From NCBI GenBank assembly GCA_963921245.4, contig CAWUEY030000001.1, forward strand, positions 2,666,001 to 2,730,000: DNA of 64,000 nt, read 5' to 3'. The notes under the pieces were generated by a model that saw nothing but the letters and a program-made list of their open reading frames with translations, had not been told where the DNA came from and made no database searches. Below are positions 44,694 through 53,569 of this stretch, piece after piece; the stretch's first letter is position 1; each line of letters starts with the position of its first letter. The translations under genes and the position numbers were made by a program. Source of the DNA: JABJGO01 sp963921245 (GTDB lineage Bacteria; Pseudomonadota; Alphaproteobacteria; Rhodospirillales; Casp-alpha2).

Positions 44694-45182
44694 ATGTCGG
44701 AACAAGACAAGCTGAAAGCCTATCAGCAAAGCGATAACTATGGTCGTGTTCCTCAACCAGGTCTGCCCACATACACCGAAGCATGGGCGTTGATTGAAGC
44801 AGCACGTCGCATGGCAACGACGGCGGACTTCGCTGATCAGGAAAATACCACTGATCGCAACAAGGTCCGTGATGCCATTCGGTTGAACTGGCGGCTTTGG
44901 ACAATTTTCCAGGCCGAAATGACCGTTGATGACGCCCATACGGTTCCTGACGAAATCCGGGTGAACATGCTGACCCTGTGTAAGTTTGTTGATCAACACA
45001 CGATTGAAACCCTGAGAGAACCAACGCCAGAGAAAGTCAGCACGTTGATAGAAATCAACAGGAATATTGCGGCGGGCCTCCTGGATTCGCTAAAACAGCT
45101 TCAGCAGGAAATGGGTGAGGATGCTTCTGGTGGAGGCTCCTCAGACGAAAACAACGTGACAAGCATTGCGACCAACGTGTAG
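44694..45182 (+). CDS. flaF: Flagellin synthesis regulator FlaF
   Basis: A 162-residue FlaF family protein: AYQQSDNYGRVP, then TEAWALIEAARRMATTAD, IRLNWRLWTIFQAEM and VNMLTLCKFVDQHTIETL. In Caulobacter FlaF is needed for flagellin translation and secretion, working against FlbT. GGGAGG lies about 7 nt before the ATG at 44694. A second in-frame start, TTG at 44601, has an equally good AGGAGG before it and would add 31 residues. It lies between flgL and the flagellin region. Confidence 0.85.
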   Translation: MSEQDKLKAYQQSDNYGRVPQPGLPTYTEAWALIEAARRMATTADFADQENTTDRNKVRDAIRLNWRLWTIFQAEMTVDDAHTVPDEIRVNMLTLCKFVDQHTIETLREPTPEKVSTLIEINRNIAAGLLDSLKQLQQEMGEDASGGGSSDENNVTSIATNV

Positions 45183-45248
45183 GCTATTCGTCAGATCGGG
45201 GATCGGCGGGGAAGAACGCCCCCGCGATTCCGGAGTGCTTTAATCAAA

Positions 45249-45266
45249 GTAACAGGATGCTGTTAC
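45249..45266. promoter_or_regulatory. Inverted repeat upstream of the unknown flagellar-region gene
   Basis: GTAACAG-GATG-CTGTTAC is a perfect 7-bp dyad, 41 bp before the start at 45308. It could be an operator or an mRNA hairpin near the ribosome site. It has no T-run, so it is not a typical terminator. Confidence 0.45.
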
Positions 45267-45307
45267 GGTAAACGCGAGACAGAAGAGCCTCGCCGGGAAG
45301 TGTGATC

Positions 45308-46192
45308 ATGGTGTTGCCACTGAATCTTGATCGATCATCTGTCCTTGATGGGCTTTTGACCAACGTCAACGCGCAGCGGCAGGCGGTCGGCTTCAACATC
45401 GCGTTTAACAACCTTCAGAATACGGTCATCGACCGGATGAACAAAGAAATCGCGAAAATTTCAAATGTGGAAGGCAACCAGAGGGAGCTGGACGCCCTCG
45501 GCGCCGCCTATGATGACCTTGTTGCGCGGCGGGCAACAATTGTAAACTTCGCATCCAGGAACGAAGCAAACAAAGAGCGCTTCTCAAGCATCTCAAACCT
45601 GGCCCTGGAAGCGTCCTTTAAGTTTTCTGTGGGCGATGCAAATGTAGGGAATATTTCTGCTAGCGAAATCAGCTCCCTTGAAGAATCCAAGGATGCCATC
45701 AAAGCTCTATCGAATCAGCTGGTGGAGTTGTCTCATCCGGAGTTCATCGACGGGAACGGAGCCACGAAGGTACGATCCCTGGTTGGCCGGTTATTGGAAC
45801 TTACAGCAACAGAGGGCGTACTTGACAACGAAGATTCCGCCTCCTCGTCCAACGATAACCGCGCGATTATTGACGTATTGGAGGATATCGCCCTGACCGC
45901 GGGAGCCGCTGCAGACACGTCGCTAACCCTTCGGGGCAGTTCAACACTTATCGTTAATCAGATCGACAGCAAGCTGAATCAAATCGATGCCGAGATAAAA
46001 ACGGTCAATGCTGGCCGTGCTGCTGAAATCGAGTTTGAAATACAGATGCTGCGGATCAAAAACGCGACGTTTCTGCGTTCTATCGAGGTTGCTTTCGATA
46101 CAAACATCCACGGCGTGCAGGGATTGTCTGCTGCTCTCGCAGCGCCATCGGAAGACCCGCCCTTAGGCTCCATTCTTTCGATTCTGACCTGA
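45308..46192 (+). CDS. Unrecognised helical protein of the flagellar locus
   Basis: A 294-residue protein I cannot assign. It begins MVLPLNLDRSSVLDGLLTNV and is mostly helical with heptad-like Leu/Ile spacing: NNLQNTVIDRMNKEIAKI at the N-terminus, and NQIDSKLNQIDAEIKTV followed by EIEFEIQMLRIKNA at the C-terminus. This layout of helical ends around a Ser/Asp-rich middle recalls flagellin-type or junction proteins, but the conserved flagellin motifs are missing. It has no signal peptide. It lies between flaF and the glycosyltransferase gene (convergent, 9 bp), which suggests a role in filament assembly or export. Confidence 0.7.
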   Translation: MVLPLNLDRSSVLDGLLTNVNAQRQAVGFNIAFNNLQNTVIDRMNKEIAKISNVEGNQRELDALGAAYDDLVARRATIVNFASRNEANKERFSSISNLALEASFKFSVGDANVGNISASEISSLEESKDAIKALSNQLVELSHPEFIDGNGATKVRSLVGRLLELTATEGVLDNEDSASSSNDNRAIIDVLEDIALTAGAAADTSLTLRGSSTLIVNQIDSKLNQIDAEIKTVNAGRAAEIEFEIQMLRIKNATFLRSIEVAFDTNIHGVQGLSAALAAPSEDPPLGSILSILT

Positions 46193-46201
46193 CCCTACCG
46201 C

Positions 46202-48139
46202 TTATTCGGCAAGTTTCTCAAGCACCTCATTGAGCGCTCCGCCCCACTGCTTGGTATCAAACAACCTGGAATTCCGCACGCTTTCATGCATGCCCGCTCG
46301 CCAGGCTGGATCTTTCGTAATTTTCTCAGCAGCTTCTACCGCTAGAGAGACATAGGATTTATCGTTCTTTGCAATCCAGCGATCCTGGCCTGCGGCGCGT
46401 AACAAGGCATTCCCGAGCGATCCTGGCTGTTCGTCTCCTGAGTGACCAATAACTGTAACGCCGGACCAAAGGGCATCCGAAAGCTCAACGCTGCCGCCAA
46501 CAGGAAATGTATCAAGATAGACATCCGTGCTTACCATAAACTCCAACCGCGACAGCAGAACCTCAGCGGGCGCAGTAGAGTTTAGGGGCGCAAAATCAAT
46601 ACGCCCCACGCAACCAAATGCAGAGAACATCTCCTGAAACCTAGATTTAATCTCCTGAGGTATCTCGCCCACATTACCCAGCAACAACCGGGAACCTGGG
46701 ATCTGAAGAAGCAATGTTGACCATACTTTCGCCACGGTCGGCGTAACCTTTGAAAGATCGCACATCGCGCCAAAGGTAATATGGTTCAACGTCTGGACGG
46801 GTGACATCCCCTCAATTTGCGGCAACCCGTCACGCGTCAGGGCCGGGGCTGCTGCCGAGGTCGCAACGTATTCCATGGATGTTGAATTCCTTGCCTTTTT
46901 TGCACCGTCATGAAGCGTAACGTCATAGCCATGTCGGCGTATTCCCGCGGACACCAGATTCCAGGCGACCGTTTTTCGGGCGGGATGTGCCAACACAACG
47001 CCTGCGAATGTGTCCAGGTTCCGTATCCTGACATCGACCAACAGGTCCAGCTCTCGCGCACTCATCGCCGCTACCAGGGTTTTTGAATTCACATCGTTGG
47101 CATCGACCCATGTTTCACTCAATCCCCTGAGTTTTGCCGGGACATCATCTTCCGGGCGATCCAGGGAATACACATGAAGATCAAACCGACTGCGGTCGAT
47201 CTCCCAAAACCACGGCTCGAGATAGCGAAATTCCTCTGAACTGCAAGCGCGATCAATCAACAGGCCTATCTGTATATTTTTACTCGAATTTTCTTCGGTT
47301 GACTGATCCTCAGGGCTCATTTCCAGCGGTGACACCGTTTTGAGCCACTTCTTTATACCCGAATCAAGGGCTTTCCATGGTTTTGGCATCAAATGAGCAT
47401 ACTGTGAGGCAATTGACAGGATGCCGATCGCGTCGTCGGACAGTTCCAGGGCCTTATCGAAACAGGTCACCGCCAGTTCCCGCTCCCCTCGCAATACATA
47501 TCCCTCTCCCAACCGCGCATATACCATCGCATCATCTGGGTTCAGGTGTAGCGCACCATGTAATGCCGCAATACCACGAGTGAAAAATCCCAGTTTCAAG
47601 AGCCCCCGTCCGTATACCTGAAAGAGCTCCGCGTCTCCGTTGTTCAACCGCATTTCCTTTTCGCACGATGACACGCAGAGATCGTAATTCTCCGCATAAA
47701 ACGCACGCAAAGCCTCAACTTTATAGGAAACCCGTTCGACATCATCCATTGCTTTGGACAGATCGTTTAGCCCTTCAACATTCAGCGTTGACAAGACGGG
47801 GCATGAAACACCGGCAGTCGCCAGTTTGCCGAAAAAAACACTGTCATTAAGGTTTCCCGCATAAGCATGGATGTGTGCCAGAATATCGCAGCCCTCAACG
47901 CAGTTCGGATTTATTTCATGGCCTTTGTTAGCCATTTCGATGGCCCGGCCCAGATCATTAACCAGATAAGCAACAACGGCAAAAAGGAAATACACCTCAT
48001 AGCGCTCACTGTCGCGTTGCAGAGCAGCCCCACAGGCATCCGCCGCGCCATCCAGATCCCGATTATTAATACACCGAACCGCGTTTGCGATTTGGTGCTG
48101 ATAAACAGGATCCGTGTTCTGGTTTGTTTGATCGGTCAC
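46202..48139 (-). CDS. TPR protein with OGT/SPINDLY-like glycosyltransferase domain
   Basis: A 645-residue protein. Residues about 10-270 are TPR units, for example GFFTRGIAALHGALHLNPDD and RGERELAVTCFDKALELSDD. The C-terminal half resembles GT41 (O-GlcNAc transferase) sequences: ITFGAMCDLSKVTPTVAKVW and DVYLDTFPVGGSVELSDALW. It is a divergent member, since the strongest GT41 motifs are altered. The gene is divergent from the flagellin gene (277 bp), so it is a good candidate for the enzyme that O-glycosylates flagellin in the cytosol before export. Confidence 0.82.
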   Translation of the reverse strand: MTDQTNQNTDPVYQHQIANAVRCINNRDLDGAADACGAALQRDSERYEVYFLFAVVAYLVNDLGRAIEMANKGHEINPNCVEGCDILAHIHAYAGNLNDSVFFGKLATAGVSCPVLSTLNVEGLNDLSKAMDDVERVSYKVEALRAFYAENYDLCVSSCEKEMRLNNGDAELFQVYGRGLLKLGFFTRGIAALHGALHLNPDDAMVYARLGEGYVLRGERELAVTCFDKALELSDDAIGILSIASQYAHLMPKPWKALDSGIKKWLKTVSPLEMSPEDQSTEENSSKNIQIGLLIDRACSSEEFRYLEPWFWEIDRSRFDLHVYSLDRPEDDVPAKLRGLSETWVDANDVNSKTLVAAMSARELDLLVDVRIRNLDTFAGVVLAHPARKTVAWNLVSAGIRRHGYDVTLHDGAKKARNSTSMEYVATSAAAPALTRDGLPQIEGMSPVQTLNHITFGAMCDLSKVTPTVAKVWSTLLLQIPGSRLLLGNVGEIPQEIKSRFQEMFSAFGCVGRIDFAPLNSTAPAEVLLSRLEFMVSTDVYLDTFPVGGSVELSDALWSGVTVIGHSGDEQPGSLGNALLRAAGQDRWIAKNDKSYVSLAVEAAEKITKDPAWRAGMHESVRNSRLFDTKQWGGALNEVLEKLAE

Positions 48140-48416
48140 TCACCTACTCCGGCTTTACAGACGTTTCCTGGCACGATGCGAGGATAAAATCGATTTCAGT
48201 ACCCTTTTTTGCACCGAATTCAGTGTTCTACCGAATTAATGAATATTTTCTGAGCATCGGGAAACGAAAAAAATCCGTAAGAGTCAATTTAAACTCTAGC
48301 ATTCTGAATCAAAATATGCTAGCAAGGGGAAGTCGTCATGAGAATAATGGCGGCACTAACCGGGTGCAAGAAGTGCCCTGTATCAATCAGGCCAACACTC
48401 TAGAAAGGAGTCAAAA

Positions 48417-50192
48417 ATGTCTGATATTACTCTTTCGGCATCAGTGCGTGATTCACTGCTGTCCCTTCAACGTACTTCAGATTTGATTAACCGCACAAAC
48501 AGTCGTCTTGCGACTGGTTTGAAGGTTAGCAGCGCCATTGACGACGCTGTTGCCTTCTTCCAGGCGAAGGCGCTGAGCGATCGTGCTTCTGACTTTAACG
48601 AAAAGAAAGACACAATTGATCAGGCTATCAGCACCCTGACGGCTGCCAACGACGGGCTTGAAACCGTTGATAAAATCGTTCGTCAGCTTAAGGGGCTTGC
48701 TCAGTCCGCTAAGTCCGCTGATTCGGCTCAGTTGAGTGACATTCTGGATCAGTTTAACAATCTGCGGACGCAAATTGACAACGTGACGGCTGACGCCTCC
48801 TATCAAGGTGTCAACCTGATCAATGGTACTGGTCAGACTCTGAGGGTTCAGTTCTCCGAACGAACTGCAAGTTCTATTTCCATTTCTTCGGAAGATATTC
48901 GTTCTGGTACGGCCGGCCTGAATATTACCCGCTTAACATCTGTTGCCTCTCAGGCTTCCGTTGCTACGCAGGCCTCTGTCGCCCGTCAGGAATTGATTGC
49001 ATCTATTGCTTCGCAGGCTTCTCAGGCTTTTATTGCCAGTACCGCCTCTATTGCTTCAGCGGCATCCACGGCCTCTACGGGTTCAACCTTGTCAATTGCA
49101 TCTGTTGCCTCGCAGGCTTCTGTGTCATCGCAGGCTCAGTTGGCCTCTCAGGCTTCTGTTGCTTCCCAGGCTTCTGTTGCTTCCCAGTCTTCCGTGGCTT
49201 CTCTGGCTGCCAGTGGCACGTTTGCCGCAGTATCCTCTCAGCTTTCCGTTGCATCTCAAGCCTCTATTGCTTCTCAGGTTTCTGTTGCTTCGGCCGCGTC
49301 TTACGCTTCGCAAGCCTCTCAGGCTTCCCATGCGTCGATCGCTGCACAAGCTGACATTGCCAGTGGTGCGTCTATCGCTTCCCGCGCAGGAATTGCTTCA
49401 GTTGCATCGACGGTTTCTGTGGCGTCTCGCGCGTCTCAAGCTGTTGTGTTTGAACAGCTTGAGGTTGGCACGACCCAGGCGGCGATCCGTTCTCAGGCGT
49501 CTGTGGCTTCACAGTCCTCTGTGGCTTCCATTGCCTCACGGGCTTCTGTTGCTTCAGCAGCATCCACGGCCTCTACGGGTTCAACCTTGTCAATTGCATC
49601 GGTTGCCTCGCAGGCTGCTGTATCATCTCAGGCTTCCATCGCTTCTCAGGCAGCCTTTGGTGATCAGGATTCTGTAGCATCACAAGCATCTTTTGGCTCG
49701 CAAGCTTCCGTAGCTTCCCGTGCGTCAGTAGCTTCTGTAGCTGACATCGCCAGTGGTTCCTCAATTGCCTCTCAGGCTGCTGTTGCTTCTCTCGCTTCTC
49801 AGGCTGCCGTTGCGACGCAGGCTTCTGTCGCCTCCCAGAACGCATTGGAGCAGACAGCTGTTGCCGCTGGTGGCGGTTTGGGTGGCAGAGTTGTTACGGC
49901 TGGGGCGACGGCTACCCTGGATTCGATCGTGAACGATCTGGATGGGTCGTTGCGGTCTCTCCGCACATCGGCTATTCGTCTTGGTACCAACATTTCGTTG
50001 CTTCAGACTCGTCTGGACTTTACCGAAAACTTTGTGAACACCCTTGAAAGTGGTGCCGGTAAGTTGGTGTTGGCTGACCTTAACGAAGAAGGTGCAAACC
50101 TGCTGGCCTTGCAGACACGACAGGCTCTGGGTACTCAGGCCCTGGCGTTTGCCAGTCAGTCCGAACAGGGTATTCTGCAGTTGTTCTCGTAA
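48417..50192 (+). CDS. Flagellin with a hexapeptide-repeat central domain
   Basis: A 591-residue flagellin. Residues 1-165 and about 485-591 are the conserved D0/D1 helices: LQRTSDLINRTNSRLATGLK, GLETVDKIVRQLKGLAQSAK and, at the end, EEGANLLALQTRQALGTQAL. Residues 176-476 replace the usual variable domain with 29 then 20 consecutive six-residue units, mostly V/I-A-S-Q-A-S, interrupted once by a 7-residue unit. The pattern matches the hexapeptide left-handed beta-helix motif. I count about 83 Ser in it. No Cys is seen. A strong ribosome site (GAAAGGAG, 7 nt) precedes ATG. A terminator follows. No sigma-54 site is found upstream. Confidence 0.95.
   Translation: MSDITLSASVRDSLLSLQRTSDLINRTNSRLATGLKVSSAIDDAVAFFQAKALSDRASDFNEKKDTIDQAISTLTAANDGLETVDKIVRQLKGLAQSAKSADSAQLSDILDQFNNLRTQIDNVTADASYQGVNLINGTGQTLRVQFSERTASSISISSEDIRSGTAGLNITRLTSVASQASVATQASVARQELIASIASQASQAFIASTASIASAASTASTGSTLSIASVASQASVSSQAQLASQASVASQASVASQSSVASLAASGTFAAVSSQLSVASQASIASQVSVASAASYASQASQASHASIAAQADIASGASIASRAGIASVASTVSVASRASQAVVFEQLEVGTTQAAIRSQASVASQSSVASIASRASVASAASTASTGSTLSIASVASQAAVSSQASIASQAAFGDQDSVASQASFGSQASVASRASVASVADIASGSSIASQAAVASLASQAAVATQASVASQNALEQTAVAAGGGLGGRVVTAGATATLDSIVNDLDGSLRSLRTSAIRLGTNISLLQTRLDFTENFVNTLESGAGKLVLADLNEEGANLLALQTRQALGTQALAFASQSEQGILQLFS
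48942..49844 (+). repeat. 18-bp-period coding repeat in flagellin
   Basis: About 900 bp of imperfect 18-nt repeats encode the six-residue units of the flagellin central domain. A longer stretch of about 65 bp at 49051 recurs nearly exactly at 49549 (498 bp apart), showing block duplication within the array. Codon choices vary between units, so the array is not freshly expanded. Confidence 0.85.
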
Positions 50193-50227
50193 TAACAGCA
50201 AATCCCAAACAAAGGTGTTTTACCTTG

Positions 50228-50263
50228 CCGCCGCTGCGTTCGTCGCAGCGGCGGTTTTCATTT
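50228..50263 (+). terminator. Rho-independent terminator after flagellin
   Basis: CCGCCGCTGCG (50228-50238) pairs perfectly with CGCAGCGGCGG (50244-50254) around a 5-nt loop, followed by TTTTCATTT. It ends 36 bp after the flagellin stop and fits a highly expressed monocistronic gene. Confidence 0.9.
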
Positions 50264-50364
50264 GTACCGTCAGTCCTGCTCGCTAGGCCTGGGAACATGG
50301 TTAAGGATTCCTTTACTCGCGACACATATCATTGATGGCTCAACCCCAGTGATGGAGTAACTTC

Positions 50365-51000
50365 GTGAAAAAAATCGGCAACTGGTGGTGCCCTGATTTG
50401 GAATCTCACCCTCGCACCATTGAACAGTTGGAAGCAGGCGGGTTTCAAGCGGACCGAATCCCGGAGTTATTAGGCTACGTCGATAATTTCACCGCCTGTA
50501 TTGACGGCGGCGCACACGTCGGCACTTGGGCGGCAGAACTCGCGCTGCATTTTGAATCTGTTTACGCTTTTGAACCCGACACGTTTACATTTGCGTGTTT
50601 ACGCCAGAATATTGCAGACCGTGGCCTGAACAACATCAGCCAGCTAAACAGTGCTATCGGTGATGATGATAAAGAAGTAGGAATTGTCAGACAACTCAGC
50701 GTTGTCAGTCATTACATCGAAGAGTTCGGCACAGGTGTTAAACTGGTAAAACTGGACTCCATTTCGTTCAAATCACTCGGACTTTTGAAGCTTGACCTGG
50801 AAGGTTACGAAAGCCGGGCACTGCTCGGGGCGAAGGAAACCATCGCTAATCACCGCCCTGTAATCATGGTGGAGTATTCGAAACTCCTTCACGAACGGGG
50901 TTCTTCCGGCTTACCCACGCCTGATGAAATTCTAATGGATTACAACTATCACAAAGTTGCGGTTCTGGGCAAAAACGACACCGTGTGGAGGCCGCATTGA
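50365..51000 (+). CDS. FkbM-family methyltransferase
   Basis: A 211-residue SAM-dependent methyltransferase. The SAM loop is CIDGGAHVGTWAAELAL, followed by VYAFEPDTFTFACLRQN. LLKLDLEGYESRALLGAKE is the FkbM-type motif. Members O-methylate sugars or proteins, and are frequent in flagellar and polysaccharide glycosylation clusters. GTG at 50365 with GGAG about 8 nt upstream is the likely start. It follows the flagellin terminator and converges with another methyltransferase gene. Confidence 0.85.
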   Translation: MKKIGNWWCPDLESHPRTIEQLEAGGFQADRIPELLGYVDNFTACIDGGAHVGTWAAELALHFESVYAFEPDTFTFACLRQNIADRGLNNISQLNSAIGDDDKEVGIVRQLSVVSHYIEEFGTGVKLVKLDSISFKSLGLLKLDLEGYESRALLGAKETIANHRPVIMVEYSKLLHERGSSGLPTPDEILMDYNYHKVAVLGKNDTVWRPH

Positions 51001-51048
51001 CCTTATTCGCCAACAAGCTCAAACCGAGGGCCTTGATTTCTCTCAATC

Positions 51049-51819
51049 TTAAGTCCATCGGATTTCCATTTGAACATCCTGGTCACCAATTTTATTTAAC
51101 CACCAGTCTTTCGGTTTCACAGTAACGTGACGGTTTCTTCCGTCTGGCAGAAGCTTCACTGACTCTCTCAGGCATATGGTCAGGAATACACCTCTTTCAG
51201 CGTACCCGAAAATGTCATCAAGAACGTCAGGGATGTCAGGCTCTTCGATATGTTCCAGCACATCCGTACAAATGACCAGGTCAAAACGACCCGTTGGTTT
51301 GGTCTCTATACCGGGTACCGCCGGATCGTAAAGGCGGAGAGGGATTCCCCAATCGGGATGCAATAATCCTTTCCCACTACCAAAATCCAACATTGATTGT
51401 GCATTCCATTCAACAATCAGTTCCTGGATACAAGGTATAAATTCTTGTAGCGCATGCCCCTTAAACTCCCCTTCGGCATGTAAAATCCGATACTGGTTCA
51501 TAAGGTTGGCCTGACTGGCATCTTCAGGAAGGTCAAACACTTCTTTTCCGCTGTTTAGCTGTTTCATTTTTTCGTCGATTGAGGCTATCGCATCACTGGC
51601 GAGAGCGGCATATTCAGATAGCTGATAGTCCATTGAGATATCCCGAAGAACGCTCAGGATAGGTAAATCGCCGGGACCGATTTGTTCGGCGGAGAAATAT
51701 TCATCCCAAATCTCTGCAATCATCCTCGATACGTCTTGTTTGTTGCCCTGATTAGATTGCTCGATCATCGCATTGGTTTTTTCTCGCATCTTGATATCGT
51801 TATCGCGGGTTCTTGGCAT
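51049..51819 (-). CDS. Class I SAM-dependent methyltransferase
   Basis: A 256-residue protein with a helical N-terminal half and a C-terminal methyltransferase core. The SAM motif is SMLDFGSGKGLLHPD, and DLVICTDVLEHIEEPDI matches the motif after strand 4. PDGRNRHVTVKPKDWWLNKI near the end fits methyltransferases acting in glycan synthesis. Substrate unknown. The context (flagellin upstream, GDP-mannose genes downstream) suggests sugar or protein methylation. Confidence 0.75.
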   Translation of the reverse strand: MPRTRDNDIKMREKTNAMIEQSNQGNKQDVSRMIAEIWDEYFSAEQIGPGDLPILSVLRDISMDYQLSEYAALASDAIASIDEKMKQLNSGKEVFDLPEDASQANLMNQYRILHAEGEFKGHALQEFIPCIQELIVEWNAQSMLDFGSGKGLLHPDWGIPLRLYDPAVPGIETKPTGRFDLVICTDVLEHIEEPDIPDVLDDIFGYAERGVFLTICLRESVKLLPDGRNRHVTVKPKDWWLNKIGDQDVQMEIRWT

Positions 51820-52055
51820 CGCTGAATTTGCCTCTCGCTGATACAGTGTCCTTAAACAGTGTTCTTAATAAGGACTATCTACACTGAAAAAAACTTAAGC
51901 AGGGTTTAGACAACATTAAATTGCCGAAATGATCAATGGATTGTAGCGACTCCCCAGGTACAGTTAACGAATATGAAACGGGTCGGAAAATATGATGGAT
52001 TAACAAAGCAACTTGCCCCCAATCGGCGAGGGTGGATAGTTCTGGCACTGAATGT

Positions 52056-53489
52056 ATGAGTAGCGTTAAGCCACCTGTTGTCTATCCTGTCATATTGTCG
52101 GGCGGATCAGGGAAACGCCTTTGGCCCCTGTCACGATCCGTATACCCAAAGCAGTTCCAGAAGGTTTTAGGCCAGCACACCCTATTGCAATCAACCGCAT
52201 TGCGCCTCAGAGACGAGCGCTTCGCTGCTCCCGCAATCGTCTGCAACGAGGAACATCGCTTCATTGCTGCCGAGCAGTTTCGGGAGCTCGATCAATCGCC
52301 AACCGCGATTATACTCGAGCCCACTGAACGAAATACGGCGCCCGCCATTACCATTGCGGCACTCAGATTGTATGAGCAAAATCCGGACGGTTTACTCCTG
52401 GTTCTCCCCTCAGACCATGTCATCGAAGATGACCCGCAATTTTGCGATCAGATCCTGGCTCTGGTTCCTGATGCGCTGTCAGGAAAAATTGTAACATTTG
52501 GTGTACCACCGACCTTTGCTGATCCCGAGTTGGGATACATCAAAGCTGCCCAACTCGAGGCGGAAGCAATTGAACGGGTGCCAATGGTGGATGATTTCGT
52601 CGAAAAACCGGGGCTTGATGTGGCCAGTAAACTCATCAGGGAGGGCTTTTCGTGGTACAGCGGCATATCGCTAATGAAGGCTGAGGTCTATCTGAATGAG
52701 ATGGAGGCATTTGCCCCGGAGACGCTGTCCCTATGTAAGAAGGCCTGGAAAAACCGAGTACACGACCTAGCGTTCACGCGGCTCGAAGCCGAATCCTACG
52801 AGCGCATTACTCCTTCGTCCATTGATAAAACCATCATGGAAAATAGCGCTCGAACCGTTATGTCACCGTTGGAAACGGCCTGGCAAGATATTAGAACATG
52901 GAATTCCGTTTGGAGTTACCACCAGAAAGACGGTCTGGGAAACGCTTTCCACGGTGATGTGGTTACCACCGAGAGCAGAAATTCCATTGTTCATACGGAA
53001 CACCACCTAGCGGCCCTTGTGGGGCTTGAAGACGTGTGTGTCATCGCAGCAGATGACGCAATTCTTGTAAGTAGTCTCAAATATGCTGGCAACGTGGAAG
53101 GAATCGTCGATACACTAAGGGATCGCAACAGTTCAAAACATATTCATCATTCGACCGTCTATCGTCCATGGGGAAGCTTTCACTCTATTCTGTCCGCACC
53201 GGGTTTTCAGGTTAAGGAACTGATGGTGACTCCCGGATCATCCCTGAGTTTACAAAAGCACCAGCACAGGTCTGAACACTGGGTGGTCGTCAATGGAACG
53301 GCAGAAATCCGTAGAGGTGACGACGAAATGCTGTTACACGAAAACCAATCCGTATACATCCCCGTTGGCACCGTACACAGATTGGCAAACCTCGGGAAGA
53401 TTCCCCTTCACGTCATTGAGGTCCAGACTGGAACTTATCTTGGTGAAGATGACATAATACGACTGGAAGACACCTACGGACGATCATAA
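52056..53489 (+). CDS. manC: Mannose-1-phosphate guanylyltransferase / mannose-6-phosphate isomerase
   Basis: A 477-residue bifunctional enzyme that makes GDP-mannose. The nucleotidyltransferase motif is VILSGGSGKRLWPLSR, with FVEKP present as DDFVEKPGLD. The C-terminal cupin isomerase domain has VYRPWGSFHSIL, LQKHQHRSEHWVVVNG and PVGTVHRLAN. ATG at 52056 is preferred; GTG at 52032 would add 8 residues. It precedes gmd, so it feeds a GDP-6-deoxyhexose pathway. Confidence 0.94.
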   Translation: MSSVKPPVVYPVILSGGSGKRLWPLSRSVYPKQFQKVLGQHTLLQSTALRLRDERFAAPAIVCNEEHRFIAAEQFRELDQSPTAIILEPTERNTAPAITIAALRLYEQNPDGLLLVLPSDHVIEDDPQFCDQILALVPDALSGKIVTFGVPPTFADPELGYIKAAQLEAEAIERVPMVDDFVEKPGLDVASKLIREGFSWYSGISLMKAEVYLNEMEAFAPETLSLCKKAWKNRVHDLAFTRLEAESYERITPSSIDKTIMENSARTVMSPLETAWQDIRTWNSVWSYHQKDGLGNAFHGDVVTTESRNSIVHTEHHLAALVGLEDVCVIAADDAILVSSLKYAGNVEGIVDTLRDRNSSKHIHHSTVYRPWGSFHSILSAPGFQVKELMVTPGSSLSLQKHQHRSEHWVVVNGTAEIRRGDDEMLLHENQSVYIPVGTVHRLANLGKIPLHVIEVQTGTYLGEDDIIRLEDTYGRS

Positions 53490-53569
53490 TCCGGACGACT
53501 TAATATCTGTGGCGTTTACTCGGCCAGGGTAACGTATCATTCAACACGAACTGGAAAGAACCTACGACG

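Noticed and set aside
48165..48187. TGGCACGATGCG upstream of flagellin as a sigma-54 promoter
   Set aside because: The -24 half matches but there is no GC at the -12 position with 10-nt spacing. A second near-match at about 48342 has wrong spacing as well.
48997..49677. Plus-strand Leu/Arg-rich ORF overlapping the flagellin repeat
   Set aside because: It is a frame-shifted reading of the same repeat and has no start context; the flagellin frame has conserved ends.
48942..49844. Regular 18-bp repeats as a CRISPR array or minisatellite outside a gene
   Set aside because: There are no spacers; repeats are contiguous, in frame, and inside an intact flagellin gene.
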